Positions 44,036-56,901 of a DNA stretch of 64,000 nucleotides are shown here, one piece after another. Made by a program: the position numbers and the translations under genes. Each line of letters starts with the position of its first letter. Within the stretch, counting starts at the first letter, position 1. The stretch is taken from the NCBI RefSeq assembly GCF_035046485.1, contig NC_085137.1, forward strand, positions 129,460,703 through 129,524,702, in the 5' to 3' direction. The DNA is from Aedes albopictus (Eukaryota; Arthropoda; Insecta; Diptera; Culicidae). Under the pieces are notes generated by a model. The model saw only the letters and a list, made by a program, of their open reading frames with translations. It was not told the DNA's origin and searched no databases.

Positions 44036-44990
44036 GCAATTCCCAAAATTCCTTTAAGAATTCCTTCTCAAGATTTCTCCTGTAATTCCCTTAGAAGATC
44101 CTCAAGAAAATTCCTACATCAGTTCAGACTGCGGCCATAATCCAGATTTTTCTCTCATCTTCGTTATGCCATGGCTACTTTCCGGAAGGACGGGTGAGGA
44201 TTCAATCCCTGGTTCTCGGCGTGAAAGTCACATGCTTTGACCATCACATCAGGTCCACTCTTAATCTAGAAAAGTATTATAGGGATTTCTACAGGAACTC
44301 CTGGTAGATTTCCAGAGAGAACTCGTGCAAGAAACCCGGTAGAGAAGCCTGGAAAATTTCCAAAAACGAGTAAAGCTTTTGCAGGAATCCATGAAAGAAG
44401 TTATTTAAGCATGGGACTACCACGCAAAATCTGATGCGAGTGTGTTCCTCTCCCAATTAAGCAGTCATCCGTCAAGCACTACTAGGTGACCGGCTGAATG
44501 AATCACTACCGAATCTATGTTTTTAATTCGGGCGCTAATTCCTTCCACTCTGAAAGCCACTCTAGCATTCATTAGTTGGATTCAGTACTACGATAATTTC
44601 CTGGAAGAATGCTAGAAAAAAACAACTCTTCGAAGAGTCCCAGAAGAAATTCCTGATGGACTCCAAATGTCAAAGAAATCCTAGAAATTAGATGATCAAA
44701 CCCCTGAATGAAAATCAGGAGAACAAATGGAAGAATTCTCGTAGAAATTTCTGAAGAAAATTCCGTAGGATCTCTTGCTGGAATAACAGAAGGAACATTT
44801 AGATGAATTTCAAATAAAATTTAAATTTCGAATTTCGAACAAAAATTCCAATTGCTTTTGAAACTCCTGAAGAAATCCCCGTTCTTGAAAACTCTTGAAT
44901 AACACCTAGGAGAAACTGATGAAGAACTCCCAGGCATCAGGAAGCTTTCGGGTATTGGCATTGATACTAAAAGGAACTTTTAAAGTAACC
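44036..44990. repeat. Very degenerate GAATTCCT minisatellite
   Basis: AATTCCTTTAAGAATTCCTT-like words at 44036-44120 and the reverse-complement orientation (GGAACTCCTGG, GAAGAAATTCC) at 44280-44990. A SINE lies at the changeover. The similarity to other arrays is by word composition only. Confidence 0.55.
44125..44262 (-). mobile_element. Feilai-like SINE, diverged
   Basis: On the minus strand: AGTGGACCTGATGTGATGGT, then TCACGCCGAGAACCAGGGAT, TGAATCC and TCCTTCCGGAAAG. This matches the head and body of the SINE at 31410-31587 in the same order. Ends are approximate. Confidence 0.65.
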
Positions 44991-45902
44991 AAATAAAACC
45001 TTCTCATCGAATTAAGAGGAACGGAATCGTACGAAATTACTTAGAACAGGGTTTCTCAAAGTTTTCCACCTCACGATCCACTTTTTTTTTGATAGAATTT
45101 GGCATCCTACAGTTGAAACGCACTTATTGCCAAATTGAATACACATTTACTGTAGTGGTCAATTCTGTGAATAAACTTGCCAGTCAGTGCTGTGCAATTT
45201 CAGGGTGGTTAATGCCTCACGTCAGCACTGTGACCCTCATTTCAAATGGCGAAACGCCGACCACCAAAACAGAAACCAACCGAGCCAAACCAAACTCTGG
45301 AACCGTTTTTTTTTGTTCTATGCCATACATTTATACATTTATGTTTCTAGCTAAAAGTAAATAAATTTAACCTCATATGAGTGACAGTCATCTAGCAGTG
45401 AGTGTCACAATTTCTGCATCGGACTGACGGTAGCGTTGGGCGTTGGGCTGCTATTGAGAGTTGAAAATGATAAGCATGGTGGTAGTAATCATCGTATCAA
45501 TGCAATCGTCGCTCATATGTTTGTTAGCGGCATATAAACCGTCGACAGTAGCGTTGATGGAGGAAAAAGGAAAATGTGGATGTCGAGTTTTTTTTCTGTA
45601 ATACGATAGTGATGGTGCACAAGACTAATATAAGCTTTCTATAATTTTCATCACATCAAAAAATGTGTAAAATTGAAGATGCCGATTGCCTGCTATACTT
45701 CAAAATTTAAGAATAGAACAATCACAGGAAAAAAAACTCATGGAAATCAGGGTTTTTGGCAATACACGTCTCCCTTTTGGCTATTTTGAAGGAAACTTTG
45801 TTTCCTATCATCGAATTTAGGATATCTTGTCTGAGACTAGCAAAGTCGGAGATGCCTTCCACGATTGCCAGCGATTGAAGAAAAATAGTAATGCCTGCGA
45901 GG
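44991..45902. other. Unassigned DNA
   Basis: Contains a possible hAT-like terminus at about 45049 (CAGGGTTTCTCAAAGTTTTC). The frame at 45089-45364 is unrecognised. Confidence 0.3.
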
Positions 45903-47721
45903 TCACCTCTGAAGCATTTCACAAGTCTCGTCTGAAGCATTTCAAAGGTCTGCTCTAAAGGATTTCAGATGTCTCTTCTGAAGGATTTCAGAAGTCTCTT
46001 CTGAAGGATTTTAGAGGTCTCCTCTGACAGATTTCAGAGGTCTCCTCTGAAGAATTTCAGAGGTCTTTTCCGAAGGATTTCAGATGTCTCCTCTGAAGGA
46101 TTTCAGAGGTCTCCTCTGTAGGATTTCAGAGGTCTCCTCTGAAGGATTTCAGAAGTCTCTTTCGAAGGTTTACTGAGGTCTCTTCTGAAGAATTTCAGAG
46201 GTCTCTTCTGACGGATTTCCGAGGTCTCCCTTGATGGATTTCAGAAGACTTCTTTGGAGGATTTCAGAAGTTTTTTCTGAAGGTTTCTGGGGTCTCCTCT
46301 GAAGAATTTCAGAGGTCTCTTCTGACGTATTTTCGAGGTCTCCTCTGAAGAATTTCTGAGGTCTTCTGTGAAGGATTTCAGAGGTCTCCTCTGAAGGAAT
46401 TCAAAGGTCTTCTCTGAAGGATTTCAGAGGTCTCCTCCATAGGATGTCAGAGGTCTCCTCTGAAAGATTTCAGAGGTCTCCTCTGAAGGATTTCAGAGGT
46501 CTCCTCTGAAGGATTTCCGAGGTCTCCTCTGAAGGATTTCCGAGGTCTCCTCTGAAGGATTTCAGAGGTCTCCTCTGAAGGATTTCCGAGGTCTCCTCTG
46601 AAGGATTTCCGAGGTCTCCTCTGAAGGATTTCAGAGGTCTCCTCTGAAGGATTTCAGAGGTCTCCTCTGAAGGATTTCAGAGGTCTCCTCTGAAGGATTT
46701 CAGAGGTCTCCTCTGAAGGATTTCAGAGGTCTCCTCTGAAGGATTTCAGAGGTCTCTTTTGAAGGATTTCAGATGTCTCTTCTGAAGGATTTCAGAGGCC
46801 TACTCTGAAGGATTTCAGAGGTCTCCTCTGAAGGATTTCAGAGGTCTCCTCTGAAGGATTTCAGAGGTCTCCTCTGAAGGATTTCATAGGTTTCCTCTGA
46901 AGGATTTCAAAGGTCTCCTCTGAAGGATTTCAGAGGTTTCCTCTGAAGGATTTCAGAGGTTTCCTCTGAAGGATTTCAGAGGTTTCCTCTGAAGGATTTC
47001 AGAGGTTTCCTCTGAAGGATTTCAGAGGTCTCATCTGAAGCATTTCAAAGGTCTGCTCTGAAGGATTTCAGTGGCCTCCTCTGAAGGATTTAAGAGGTCA
47101 CCTCTGAAGCATTTCACAGGTCTCATCTGAAGCATTTCAAAGGTCTGCTCTGAAGGATTTCAGTGGTCTCCTCTGACGGATTTCAGAGGTCTCATCTGAA
47201 GGATTTCAGAGGTCTCATCTGAAGGTTTTCAGAGGTCACCTCTGAAGCATTTCACAGGTCTCGTCTGAAGCATTTCAAAGGTCTGCTCTGAAGGATTTCA
47301 GATGTCTCTTCTGAAGGATTTTAGAGGTCTCCTCTGAAGGATTCAAGAGGTCTCCTCTGAAGGATTTCAGAGGTCTCCTCTGAAGGATTTCAGAGGTCTC
47401 CTCTGAAGGATTTCAGGTCTCTTCCGAAGGATTTCAGAAGTCTCATCTGAAGGATTTCAGAGCTCTTCTTTGAAGGATTTTAGAGCTCTCCTTTGAAGGA
47501 TTTCAGAGCTCGCTTCTGAAGGAATTCAGGGGTCTTTTCAGAAGTCTTTTCTGAAGGATTTCAAAGGTCTCTTCTGATGGATTTCAGAGGTCTCCCTTGA
47601 TGGATTTCAGAAGTTTTCTCTGAAGGTTTTCTAAGGTCTCTTTTGAAGATTTTCAGAGGTCTCTTCTGACGGATTTCCGAGGTCTCCCTTTATGGATTTC
47701 AGAAGTCTCCTTTGGAGGATT
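45903..47721. repeat. 23-bp minisatellite, left part
   Basis: Unit GAAGGATTTCAGAGGTCTCCTCT (23 bp, given here as GAAGGATTTC + AGAGGTCTCCTCT). Each unit contains the dyad CAGAGG-TCT-CCTCTG. Units at 46490-46760 are nearly uniform; the edges are diverged. Higher-order repeats are visible: GTCACCTCTGAAGCATTTCA recurs at about 45902, 47098 and 47235. 23 is not a multiple of 3, so no continuous protein is encoded. Confidence 0.95.
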
Positions 47722-47733
47722 TCAGAAGTTTTC

Positions 47734-48062
47734 CAGCCACAAGGGTTGCATAGCTCACATCACTTACCAATGTGAATCCAGATCTATGTAACTTTCTATC
47801 CCTTCCCTTCCCACGGTCTCTAGTAGCAACGAATGTCACACCAACATTCCTTCCCTTCCCCGATGACCGTAAGGACGTGGCCGGCGCCGGTACTGACAAT
47901 TTAAAGTTTTGAACCTTCAAAATTGCACATTGAGGATGGAAAGCTACACCCAGGCCCCATCCATTTGGTTCCCTGTGCAATTCTGGTCTGTTCTGGACTG
48001 TTCTGGTCAGTAACGGAGTAGCAACTACGAATTGTACGGTCATCTCATGCTCATGCTCATGC
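47734..48062 (+). mobile_element. Family B retroposon, 5'-truncated, (TCATGC)n tail
   Basis: Flanked by TCAGAAGTTTTC at 47722-47733 and 48063-48074. The sequence includes TCTAGTAGCAACGAATGT, GATGACCGTAAGGACGTGGC, CGGCGCCGG, CCTGTGCAATTCTGGTCTG and GTAACGGAGTAGCAACTACG, then about three TCATGC units. The same family, inverted, occupies 55114-55679. No ORF is needed to explain it; the 145-codon minus frame is antisense. Confidence 0.8.
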
Positions 48063-48074
48063 TCAGAAGTTTTC

Positions 48075-48510
48075 TCTGAAGGTTTTCTGAGGTCTCCTCT
48101 GAAGAATTTCGAAGGACTCTTCTGACGGATTTCCAAGGTCTCCTATGAAGGATTTCTGAGGTCTTCTGTGTAGGATTTCAGAGGTCTTCTCTGAAGGATT
48201 TCAGAGGTCTCCACTGAAGACTTTCAAAGGTCTCCTCTGTAGGATGCCAGAGGTCTCTTCTGAAGGATTTCAAAGGTCTCCTCTGAAGGAATTCAGGGGT
48301 CTCAACTGAAGGATTTCAGACGTCTTCTTTGAAAGATTTCAGAGTTCTCCTTTGAAAGATTTCAGAGGTCTCCTCTGAAAGATTTCAGAGTTTTTTGAAG
48401 GATTTCAGAGGTCTCCTCTGAAGGACTTTAGAAGTCTCCTTTGAAGGATTTCAGAGCTCTCCTCTGAAGGAATTCAGGGGTCTTATCTGAAGGATTTCAG
48501 AGGTCTTCAG
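48075..48510. repeat. 23-bp minisatellite, right part
   Basis: Same 23-bp unit as 45903-47721, resumed after the retroposon. It ends near ATTTCAGAGGTCTTCAG. Confidence 0.9.
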
Positions 48511-49504
48511 CATACTTGCTCAAATTGTGGATGGAGTTGTAAAGATGATGATATCCATTGCCACCGCAGATATCGCTACTATCTTTAATGACATAGGCCC
48601 ACTTATCTAAACACACCTGGCCAAGTCCTATTTTTAACAGTCCTATCATCAACTTAGAAAGCGTCCAAAACTTGAACGGTTTCAGATAGTTGAAAGGATG
48701 GTGGAAATAGCGAATATTTAAAAGATGTATTGGCATATAACAGCAATAGAATGGACAAATAATTAATTGGGAAGATCTCACTAATATCCGTCTCGTAGGA
48801 CGATCACACCAACGCTTTACCATCTTTTCATTCCTGTGCAAATCTTTTGGATTTATCAGTTGTAGACAAATCTTGTGCACTTAATAATACTCTCGATCAA
48901 CTGTTGAAAAAAAAACTAAGTTACTGTGAAAGTGCACAAAAAAAAACAGAAATCTCTGTCTTAGCTGGGACGTTACGTCAAGAAGACAGACTTTTTAAAT
49001 GACATTACAGCCTTTCAGCATTATTCATTCAAAGAAAATAACTCCCAATATTAAAACCGTAGAACAGCAGGAAACGGAGCAGCCTTCCAGCCACACACTC
49101 ACGCTCACGCTGGCTGGATGGGATTCAATATTTTGCCCATCATCGTCTGATCTCCTCTGCTTCGACAAGCTCTAATTTTCACTTAACCCGGCATGCTCCT
49201 TTTCTCTGTCATTCAGCTCATCTACGTATAGAGTAGAGTTGAGTATAGCAATGCTGGAGGTACTCCAACTGGCGTATTGTTTGGCAGCAAAAGCGGCTCT
49301 TAAATACATCGTAGTCATTGTCATTGTCATTATAGCCATTTCGAGTTTCGTATTACTGTTGGATCTGTGCTCTAGCTCTCTAGATAGATGGGTGGAACGA
49401 AGCAAACTCGGCATAAAACGAAAGCATCATCTGACGTAGTCATTCTCCTCCGTACACACGGGAGATAATCGTTTGATGGCTCTTCGCTACGTTTGAGAAT
49501 GGTA
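48511..49504. other. Unassigned DNA
   Basis: The 127-codon minus frame 48497-48880 starts in the minisatellite edge and is unrecognised. The rest is plain AT-rich DNA. Confidence 0.35.
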
Positions 49505-49777
49505 CACAGATAAAAATAATGAAGTTTAAACGTCATGTAAACTTCATTTTAGTCATGTAAACTTCCAGTTTTGATGGTTTACATGATATATCATGTAAAT
49601 TTATGTTATATGTCATGTAAAAACTCTGAGTCATGCTGAATTACATGACATATAATGGAAGTTTACATGATTTTTCATTAGATTTACATGATATGTCATG
49701 TAAACTTCTGTGAAATCCCACGCTCCAAACATGTGCATTATATGTCACAGAAATTTACACTATCTTTTCGATCTGTG
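49505..49777. mobile_element. TA-flanked MITE, 273 bp, CACAGAT ends
   Basis: CACAGATAAAAATA on the left and a TCTTTTCGATCTGTG end on the right, with TA on each side (49503-49504, 49778-49779). The body is built from the words TCATGTAAACTTC and ACATGATATRTCATGT in both orientations, so the whole element is highly self-complementary. Confidence 0.75.
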
Positions 49778-49779
49778 TA

Positions 49780-50563
49780 GTAACAATAGAAATACACTAG
49801 AACGCCAAAGGCGCTGTACTCAGTTTTCCTATTTAATTATTTTAATAACTTTAGTTGTAATAATTGATTATTTTTAAGTGCTCATCTTGAAGAGGACCTT
49901 TTGTTTTGGTAAACAAAATTTATTTGACACTTATAGAACCGCTACTGACGCTGTAAGGGCGAGGCAAACTAGATGTTAGTCACACGAACAATCGCGACAT
50001 TGGATTTCTGTGGCTGGTTATTCTAATGTAGTAACGTAGGGAAGTTGCCAGAATAAGTACCATTATTGATTAGCTGAATGGGGCTCAGTCAGTACTTGCG
50101 AATTTCAAAGCATTCTTCTGAAAAAGTTTTCCCAACGCGTGACGACTGACACTGATCGTGCTTTTTACGCCATTCCTCGGGTGATTTCAGCAGCCAAAAC
50201 GGGGCGAAGAAAATACGGAGAAATAATTGAATGTCACTCAGCAAACCACTTGCATGCTTGTTTATTGCTGCAACGAATGGATTTGGTTTCACGAGCAACT
50301 GTAACACTGAAACCGCATCAGTCAGCAGGCAAGTGCGTGCTTCGATTGGGTGCTGAAACGTGACTAAAACATTGTATAGAAGAAACAACTGTGGTGACAG
50401 GTTTGAAAAATAGTTGGATTCTGCTTTTCGTTTGAATTTTTTAAGTTACATCAACAATTCGTTTCAAATTAAATACAAATGTACACATTTTGTACATTTA
50501 ACGAGATATATTTACCTGGCTTAGGTTCTAGAAGTGAAACATTTATGATCAAGTCATTATTAT
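49780..50563. other. Unassigned DNA
   Basis: No supported feature; unrecognised frames at 50089-50388 (minus) and 50139-50363 (plus) overlap on opposite strands. Confidence 0.35.
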
Positions 50564-50690
50564 CAGGGTTGTTACGAGAAGGGTGGAAAAAAATCCGCGC
50601 CAAATCCGCGCGAGCTAAATTTGAATCCGCGCCAAATCCGCGCGATACTGGAAATAAATTCGCGCCAAATCCGCGAGAGCGTGAAGGTAT
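50564..50690. repeat. Element end with CCGCGCCAAATCCGCG repeats (left)
   Basis: Starts CAGGGTTGTTACGAGAAGGG and holds three copies of a GCGCCAAATCCGCG word at about 50597, 50629 and 50663. The inverted counterpart is at 57480-57606. A CAGGGTTG tip and subterminal repeats look hAT-like. Confidence 0.55.
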
Positions 50691-51603
50691 TTTTTTTCTT
50701 TCTTCACGTTATTGAAGAAATCCATTTAACTGGAATGGACTGCTGGATGAAGAATAAACTTTTGATTCGTAAATCAACGCAACTCATGCTTTCTGAAAGT
50801 GAGTTTCGGCAAAACTTTCGTTATTTTTTTCCAAAAACATTTCTTAAAGATCCATTGGGCGATTTTTAAAAATAATTTTCTAGACAAAATCTCAGGAGAA
50901 ACATCCCAAGAACTAGGTAGTGTATTCGTAGGAAAAATATTAAAAAAAAAACTGAAGAAATTTTTATAAGAAACTGAAAAATAATCTTAAACAGAATGGA
51001 ACTTTCTTGGCTTTCTTTAAGTATTACTGAATATTTTTGGAGACAGTAACCCGAACAATTTTTTTTTAAGAATTTTTTGAAACCAGTATGAATTTGAGAA
51101 GGATACTCATGAAAAATTCTCATAAGATCACTTCGAACATTTTTTGAGTAATGTCTTAGTAGTTTTTGAATGAATCTTCAGTGAGGAATTTTCCAAGGAG
51201 AATACTTGGCAAAACCTGAGAAAACAACTCACATCGTCCATAGTATTTGGACTCACATCGTCCGTGGAATTTGGGAGTAGGTATTGCAACCTCTTTAGCC
51301 ATGTGGCTTTAAAATTTTGCGTGGCCTTAAGGATGAGGAAAGGTGGGAGATTGATTTTGCGAATTGAGCTGTAAAAGAATGTGTTGTTAATTAAATTGTC
51401 AACATTATTTACCTTTGCGTATTTTCACACAAAATGAACAAATTTGACGATCAAGCATCATGTTCAGGGAACTAGCATAAACAGCTCTTCTTGTGATTCT
51501 TGACCTTGTGTCTTCAATATTGGAAGCTTGGTTAATAATAATTTTAAAAAATAGAAGGATAAATTGTGTAACAACCTCCTTCCTTATGGAAATAGAAATC
51601 AAA
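50691..51603. other. Unassigned AT-rich DNA
   Basis: AT-rich; 50870-51200 has faint GAAGAAATTT minisatellite-like wording. No gene supported. Confidence 0.35.
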
Positions 51604-51838
51604 TCGGCATCAACATTTCAAAAGGGCGTAACTGCTTTTACAACCAATTACTTCTCACAGAGCTGTGCATCGTATATCATTCATCTTACGCAATTCACAT
51701 CCAGTAAACGAAAGAAGAGGATTTTATGTTTCTATTTGAACTAGTGGATTGCTCGGGAGGGATTAGATACGGTCCACAGCTTTATGAGAAGGCATTGGTT
51801 GCAAAAGCAGTTACGCCCTTTTGAAATGTTGGTGCCGA
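51604..51838. mobile_element. MITE, ~235 bp, TCGGCATCAACATTTCAAAA ends
   Basis: TCGGCATCAACATTTCAAAA + GGGCGTAACTGCTTTT at the left is mirrored at 51797-51838 by AAAAGCAGTTACGCCC and its continuation. The inverted repeat is about 45 bp with two or three differences. The centre is unique. Target duplication unclear. Confidence 0.75.
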
Positions 51839-52632
51839 AATATATCAAAAACAACAAAAAAGAGCCGTGACGCTTCTTCGTTTGATCATGAAAAGTATCT
51901 GTTCTTTTTGGCACCACGAGTGTGCATCTTTCTCTGTAGAGTAAAGATACATTTAAGCCCCGAGACCTGACAGCATCAAGCTGATCACAAGGTTGTGCCT
52001 CTGCCCAGAGGAAAACGTCCCTTAAAATGGATAATCACTGGAAAAATCCTAGAAGGACAATGTTGACAATTTTCAAGTTTTACTTGCTGGAGTCCTTTGA
52101 AATTCCTACAGGGTTTTCCTGGATTTTTTAGGAGTTTCTCCAAGAATTTCTGCAGTAATATAACCAGGAATGCCGACAGAGGTCCCCCAGAGTTTTTCGC
52201 CAAAGTTTTTACTAGCAGTTTCCTCTAGAATACCCTTCAAAAGATTTTTTCCCGAAATAATCTAGGGATTTATCTAGAAATCTCTTCAAAATATATAGCT
52301 GGTGTCTTTCAAAATTGTACCAGTAACTCGGGCAGATTACTATTACCCTTTCGGCTTCCGATAAACGGATATCTTTCGGATGTTACATTCAAAGGAACAC
52401 CGCCGCCGGCGGCGGACGATACGTTACGTATGGGACGAATGTGGACTATGCAGTGGGCTCATACTTACGATAAAACGGAGCATAGTTAATTCCCAGAAAA
52501 GGCGCAATATAGCGACCGAAACGTTGGATGAAATCCATTTTTGAGTTATTCTTCAAAAGACTGAACGCCATACCTCCCAACATAACCAACAGTCGAAATT
52601 CGAAGAAATTGCTAGAAACAAATTTGATTTTT
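51839..52632. other. Unassigned DNA
   Basis: 52080-52260 has faint GTTTCTCCAAGAATTTCTG minisatellite wording. Nothing else supported. Confidence 0.35.
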
Positions 52633-53903
<1,271 letters not shown>

Positions 53904-53929
53904 CGTTACAAAAAAAAGTCACGCACGTT

Positions 53930-54430
53930 TCTCAGCCGTCTGTCAACCGATTTGAGTTCTCTTGGAAGCAAATGAAACCTACTACATCCTAGTAGAACGC
54001 TATTGATTTTTTTTTCGATTGGACGTTTGGTTACCGAGATATCTCTCGAAGAGTACTTATGAGTCATACATCTAAACTTTTTAAGATTTTTGTCCAAGTG
54101 TATCATAATAAATACTTCGGCCGTTTGTAAATCGATTTGGATTCTCTTGGCACCAAATGAAAGCTACAGCACACTAGTAGATCGCCCAGAAATTTTATTT
54201 CGATTGGACATTTGGTTACAGAGATATCTTTCGAAGAGTTCTTAGGATTTATACAACTAAACTTTTTGAGAGTTTTGACCAAGTGTATCATAATAAATAT
54301 CTCAGCCATCTGTCAACCGATTTGGGTTCTCTAGGCACCAGATGAAAGCTACAATATCCTTGTGAAAGGCCCTAATATTTTATTTCGATTCGACATTTGA
54401 TTACTGAGATATCTTACGAAGAGTATTTCA
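53930..54430. repeat. ~185-bp tandem repeat, about 2.7 copies
   Basis: CTCAGCCGTCTGTCAACCGA starts units near 53932, 54116 and 54302. Each unit then has GGCACCAAATGAAAGCTAC, TTTCGATTGGACATTTGGTT, ACAGAGATATCTTTCGAAGA and ACTTTTTGAG..AAGTGTATCATAATAAATA words. Part of the composite element that begins at 52633. Confidence 0.85.
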
Positions 54431-54623
54431 ATAAATTCTTTTTTTATTATTATATTCACTTGTTATCTTGCATGAGTTTTTGACCAGTCTATGGGAAATT
54501 ATTTTTCAATAAATAATGCTGACCTCATACAAAGTGTATACTAGCAGGTTATTGTTTTCAACAAAATTAGAAATAACAAATTACAATTACACAGGAATTC
54601 TATGAAAACTAACAATATGTTAA

Positions 54624-54737
54624 CCCTTTGGAGCCGGAGGGGTCAATATGACCCCGACGATGAAACCAAGCATAAGAAACGTGTTTGAGGCCAGCGAGGT
54701 TGCGGCAGCGAAGGCAACACAATCCGGCTCCAAAGGG
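54624..54737. mobile_element. TTAA-flanked (piggyBac-type) MITE, 114 bp
   Basis: CCCTTTGGAGCCGGAG and its inverse TCCGGCTCCAAAGGG, with TTAA at 54620-54623 and 54738-54741. Copy 2 of the duplication has the empty site with one TTAA (ACAATATGTTAAATGAAAG, about 56574-56592). Confidence 0.93.
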
Positions 54738-54807
54738 TTAAATGAAAGCTTTGAATTTATATATTGTGTGAAAAATGCAAGAACCGGACAGCCAAAATAA
54801 CTAGCTA

Positions 54808-54920
54808 GTCTAGTCTAGTCTACACATACACAGCCATTCATTGAAAGAATCCTGGAAAATGATAGAATCGACTACTTCCATCATTTTTCTTGTCATTATT
54901 AATGCTTGCAGTACATCGTA
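54808..54920 (-). mobile_element. Family A retroposon tail, (AGACT)n end
   Basis: Flanked by the 20-bp direct repeat GACAGCCAAAATAACTAGCT (54788-54807 and 54921-54940). On the minus strand it reads CTGCAAGCATTAATAATGAC, TTCCAGGATTCTTTCAATG and TGGCTGTG, then about three AGACT units. Copy 2 shows the empty site near 56632. Confidence 0.88.
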
Positions 54921-55113
54921 GACAGCCAAAATAACTAGCTAATGCCAAAACTGATTAACTTAGTAGACATATCATTTTTGTCCTTTTTACACCATAACCA
55001 TAAATACCAAGTACTTCGGAGCTAATTTGATCGACTGATTAAGAGATGTTAGACAAAGTGTATCTCGCTGATTTTCGTACCCATTTGTTAATCGATTCAA
55101 GATCTTTTGGAAG

Positions 55114-55679
55114 CAAAGCAAAGCAAAGCAAAGATAACCGTACACATCGTAGTTGCTACTCCGTGATTGACCAGAACAATCGAAGTTGCACAGAGAGCCA
55201 ATGAATGTGAAAGATTGGGACTAGCTAACCATTCTCAATGTGCACAATTCGAGAGTTCAGCTATTTAAAGTCAATAACGGCGCTGGCCACGCCTTACGGT
55301 CATCAGGAAAGGGAAGGAATGTTAGTTCGACAACCGTTGCTACTAGAAACCGTGGAATCCACAGCATCCCCACAGTTGTCACGGGAAGGAATGGTGGTTA
55401 GTAGGGTAGGGTAAGGTGTGGATCTAGGAGCCACCTCTGTTAGGTGATATGATCCACTAGTTATATGGAAATACACGTCGCGGTCTTCATCACGATTATG
55501 ATTTATTTGATCACGATGACCCGGATTTCGTGCTCGCGTTTCCATCGCCCTACCGTGGAAACCGACTGATCTACGATTATTGTAGCGCGATCCTGAACCC
55601 GGATTTTTCACTCGCACTTCCATCGCCCTATCGAGAAAACCGACTGACCAACGAATATTGTAGCGCGATTCTGATCCCC
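55114..55679 (-). mobile_element. Family B retroposon, 566 bp, (CTTTG)n tail
   Basis: Flanked by a perfect 22-bp direct repeat (55092-55113 and 55680-55701, beginning TCGATTCAAG). The minus-strand 3' end is about four CTTTG units. The body matches 47734-48062 in the opposite orientation and extends further 5', where an ~85-bp segment is tandemly duplicated (around 55525-55680, TTTCCATCGCCCTACCG and TTCCATCGCCCTATCG). The 106-codon frame 55303-55623 may be a degenerate C-terminus of an ORF, but I recognise no domain. Confidence 0.88.
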
Positions 55680-55991
55680 TCGATTCAAGATCTTTTGGAA
55701 GTTAACAAAAGATACAATGTTCTAAAATATGAAAGCTATTTTTTAAACATTCCATACAAGATTATAGGAGGTGTCTGACATTTCTGGTAGTTTGGTCCAT
55801 GGTCAATGATGCTATTTTGGAAACCAATCCACTAGATGCCAAATCCAATATTTTCTAGCACTTTTGGTCAATTACACAAAATAAATATGTTTAATACAAA
55901 TAATACTACAATAATTTTAATAAGTGTAAGAAGGGTTCTGTTCACCATAGGTGGATTAAATCGGGTTTTTATTATTATATTCACTTGTTAA

Positions 55992-56421
55992 TAACGCGCA
56001 AAATTTTCGAGCAGACGAGTTGAAGTTCACCGTGCGGCAATTTTCATTCACTTGCCTGCATATTCATATTCAGCTGCTCGATACTCGTTTGTCAACTGAA
56101 TGAAAGTCAATGAATATTTGTAAACATCTTACAAAGTGTTTAATTGCTGATAAAATATTAACGTTTCGATTACATTTAGCGGTGCTTTACATCGTTCTTT
56201 TCCCATTTGATTGTTGTGGAGTGTTTTTGGAAGGAATCGTAACCATAAACGTAGGTAATTATGAAGATGTTTCTCGATCGGTTTCATATTCAATGACTAC
56301 GAATTGACTGACTGTGTGAAGAGGCAGAGCGAAAATGAATTTGTTTGTTTTGAATATTCAGTGCAGAATCATTCAAATTCGTGCTGTTTTCAGTCAATGA
56401 CTATGAAAATTTTGCACCCTG
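55992..56421. mobile_element. hAT-like MITE, 430 bp
   Basis: The flanks are CTTGTTAA (55984-55991) and CTTGTTAT (56422-56429), an 8-bp duplication with one mismatch. The right end read inward is CAGGGTGCAAAATTTTCATA; the left end GCGCAAAATTTTCGA matches except for its first bases. Copy 1 has the uninterrupted site (CACTTGTTATCTTGC). Confidence 0.75.
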
Positions 56422-56839
56422 CTTGTTATCTTGCATTAGTTTTTCACCAGTCTATGGGAAATTAATTTTCAATAAAAAATGCTGATCTCATACAAAGTGT
56501 ATTCTAGCAGGTTATTGTTTTCAATAAAATTATAATTAACAAATTACAAATATACATGAATTTTATGAAAACTAACAATATGTTAAATGAAAGCTTTGAA
56601 TTAATATATTGTGGGAAAATGCAAGAACCGGATAGCCAAAATAACTAGTTAATGCCAAAACTGATTAACTTAGTAAATATATCATTTTTGTCCTTTTTAC
56701 ACCATAACCATGAATACCAAGTACTTCGAAGCTAATTTATTCGACTGATTATGAGATATTAGACAAAGTGCATCTCGCTGATTTTCTTATCCATTTGTTA
56801 ATCGATTCAAGATTATTTGGCAGTTAACAAAAGATACAA

Positions 56840-56901
56840 GATAGAGACGAACCAGCCAAGGGCTGAAAGTCTCTTTAATAAAGACAAATCAATCAATCAA
56901 T
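56840..56901 (+). mobile_element. Family C retroposon tail, (CAAT)n end
   Basis: 62-bp insert GAACCAGCCAAGGGCTGAAA..AATAAAGACAAATCAATC flanked by CAAAAGATACAA (56828-56839 and 56902-56913). Copy 1 has the empty site at about 55706-55717. Confidence 0.88.

Larger units (their letters stand above)
54442..55966. repeat. Tandem duplication, copy 1
   Basis: Starts TTTTATTATTATATTCACTT and ends GGTGGATTAAATCGGG. Without insertions it is about 680 bp. It carries three insertions absent from copy 2: a TTAA MITE (54624-54737), a family A retroposon (54808-54920) and a family B retroposon (55114-55679). Confidence 0.88.

Noticed and set aside
47699..48136. 145-codon minus-strand frame
   Set aside because: It runs antisense through a family B retroposon and into minisatellite on both sides.
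45903..48510. CRISPR-like array
   Set aside because: Units are contiguous 23-bp tandem repeats without spacers, in an animal genome.
55303..55623. 106-codon minus-strand protein
   Set aside because: Lies wholly inside a 5'-truncated retroposon with an internal tandem duplication; at best an eroded ORF end.
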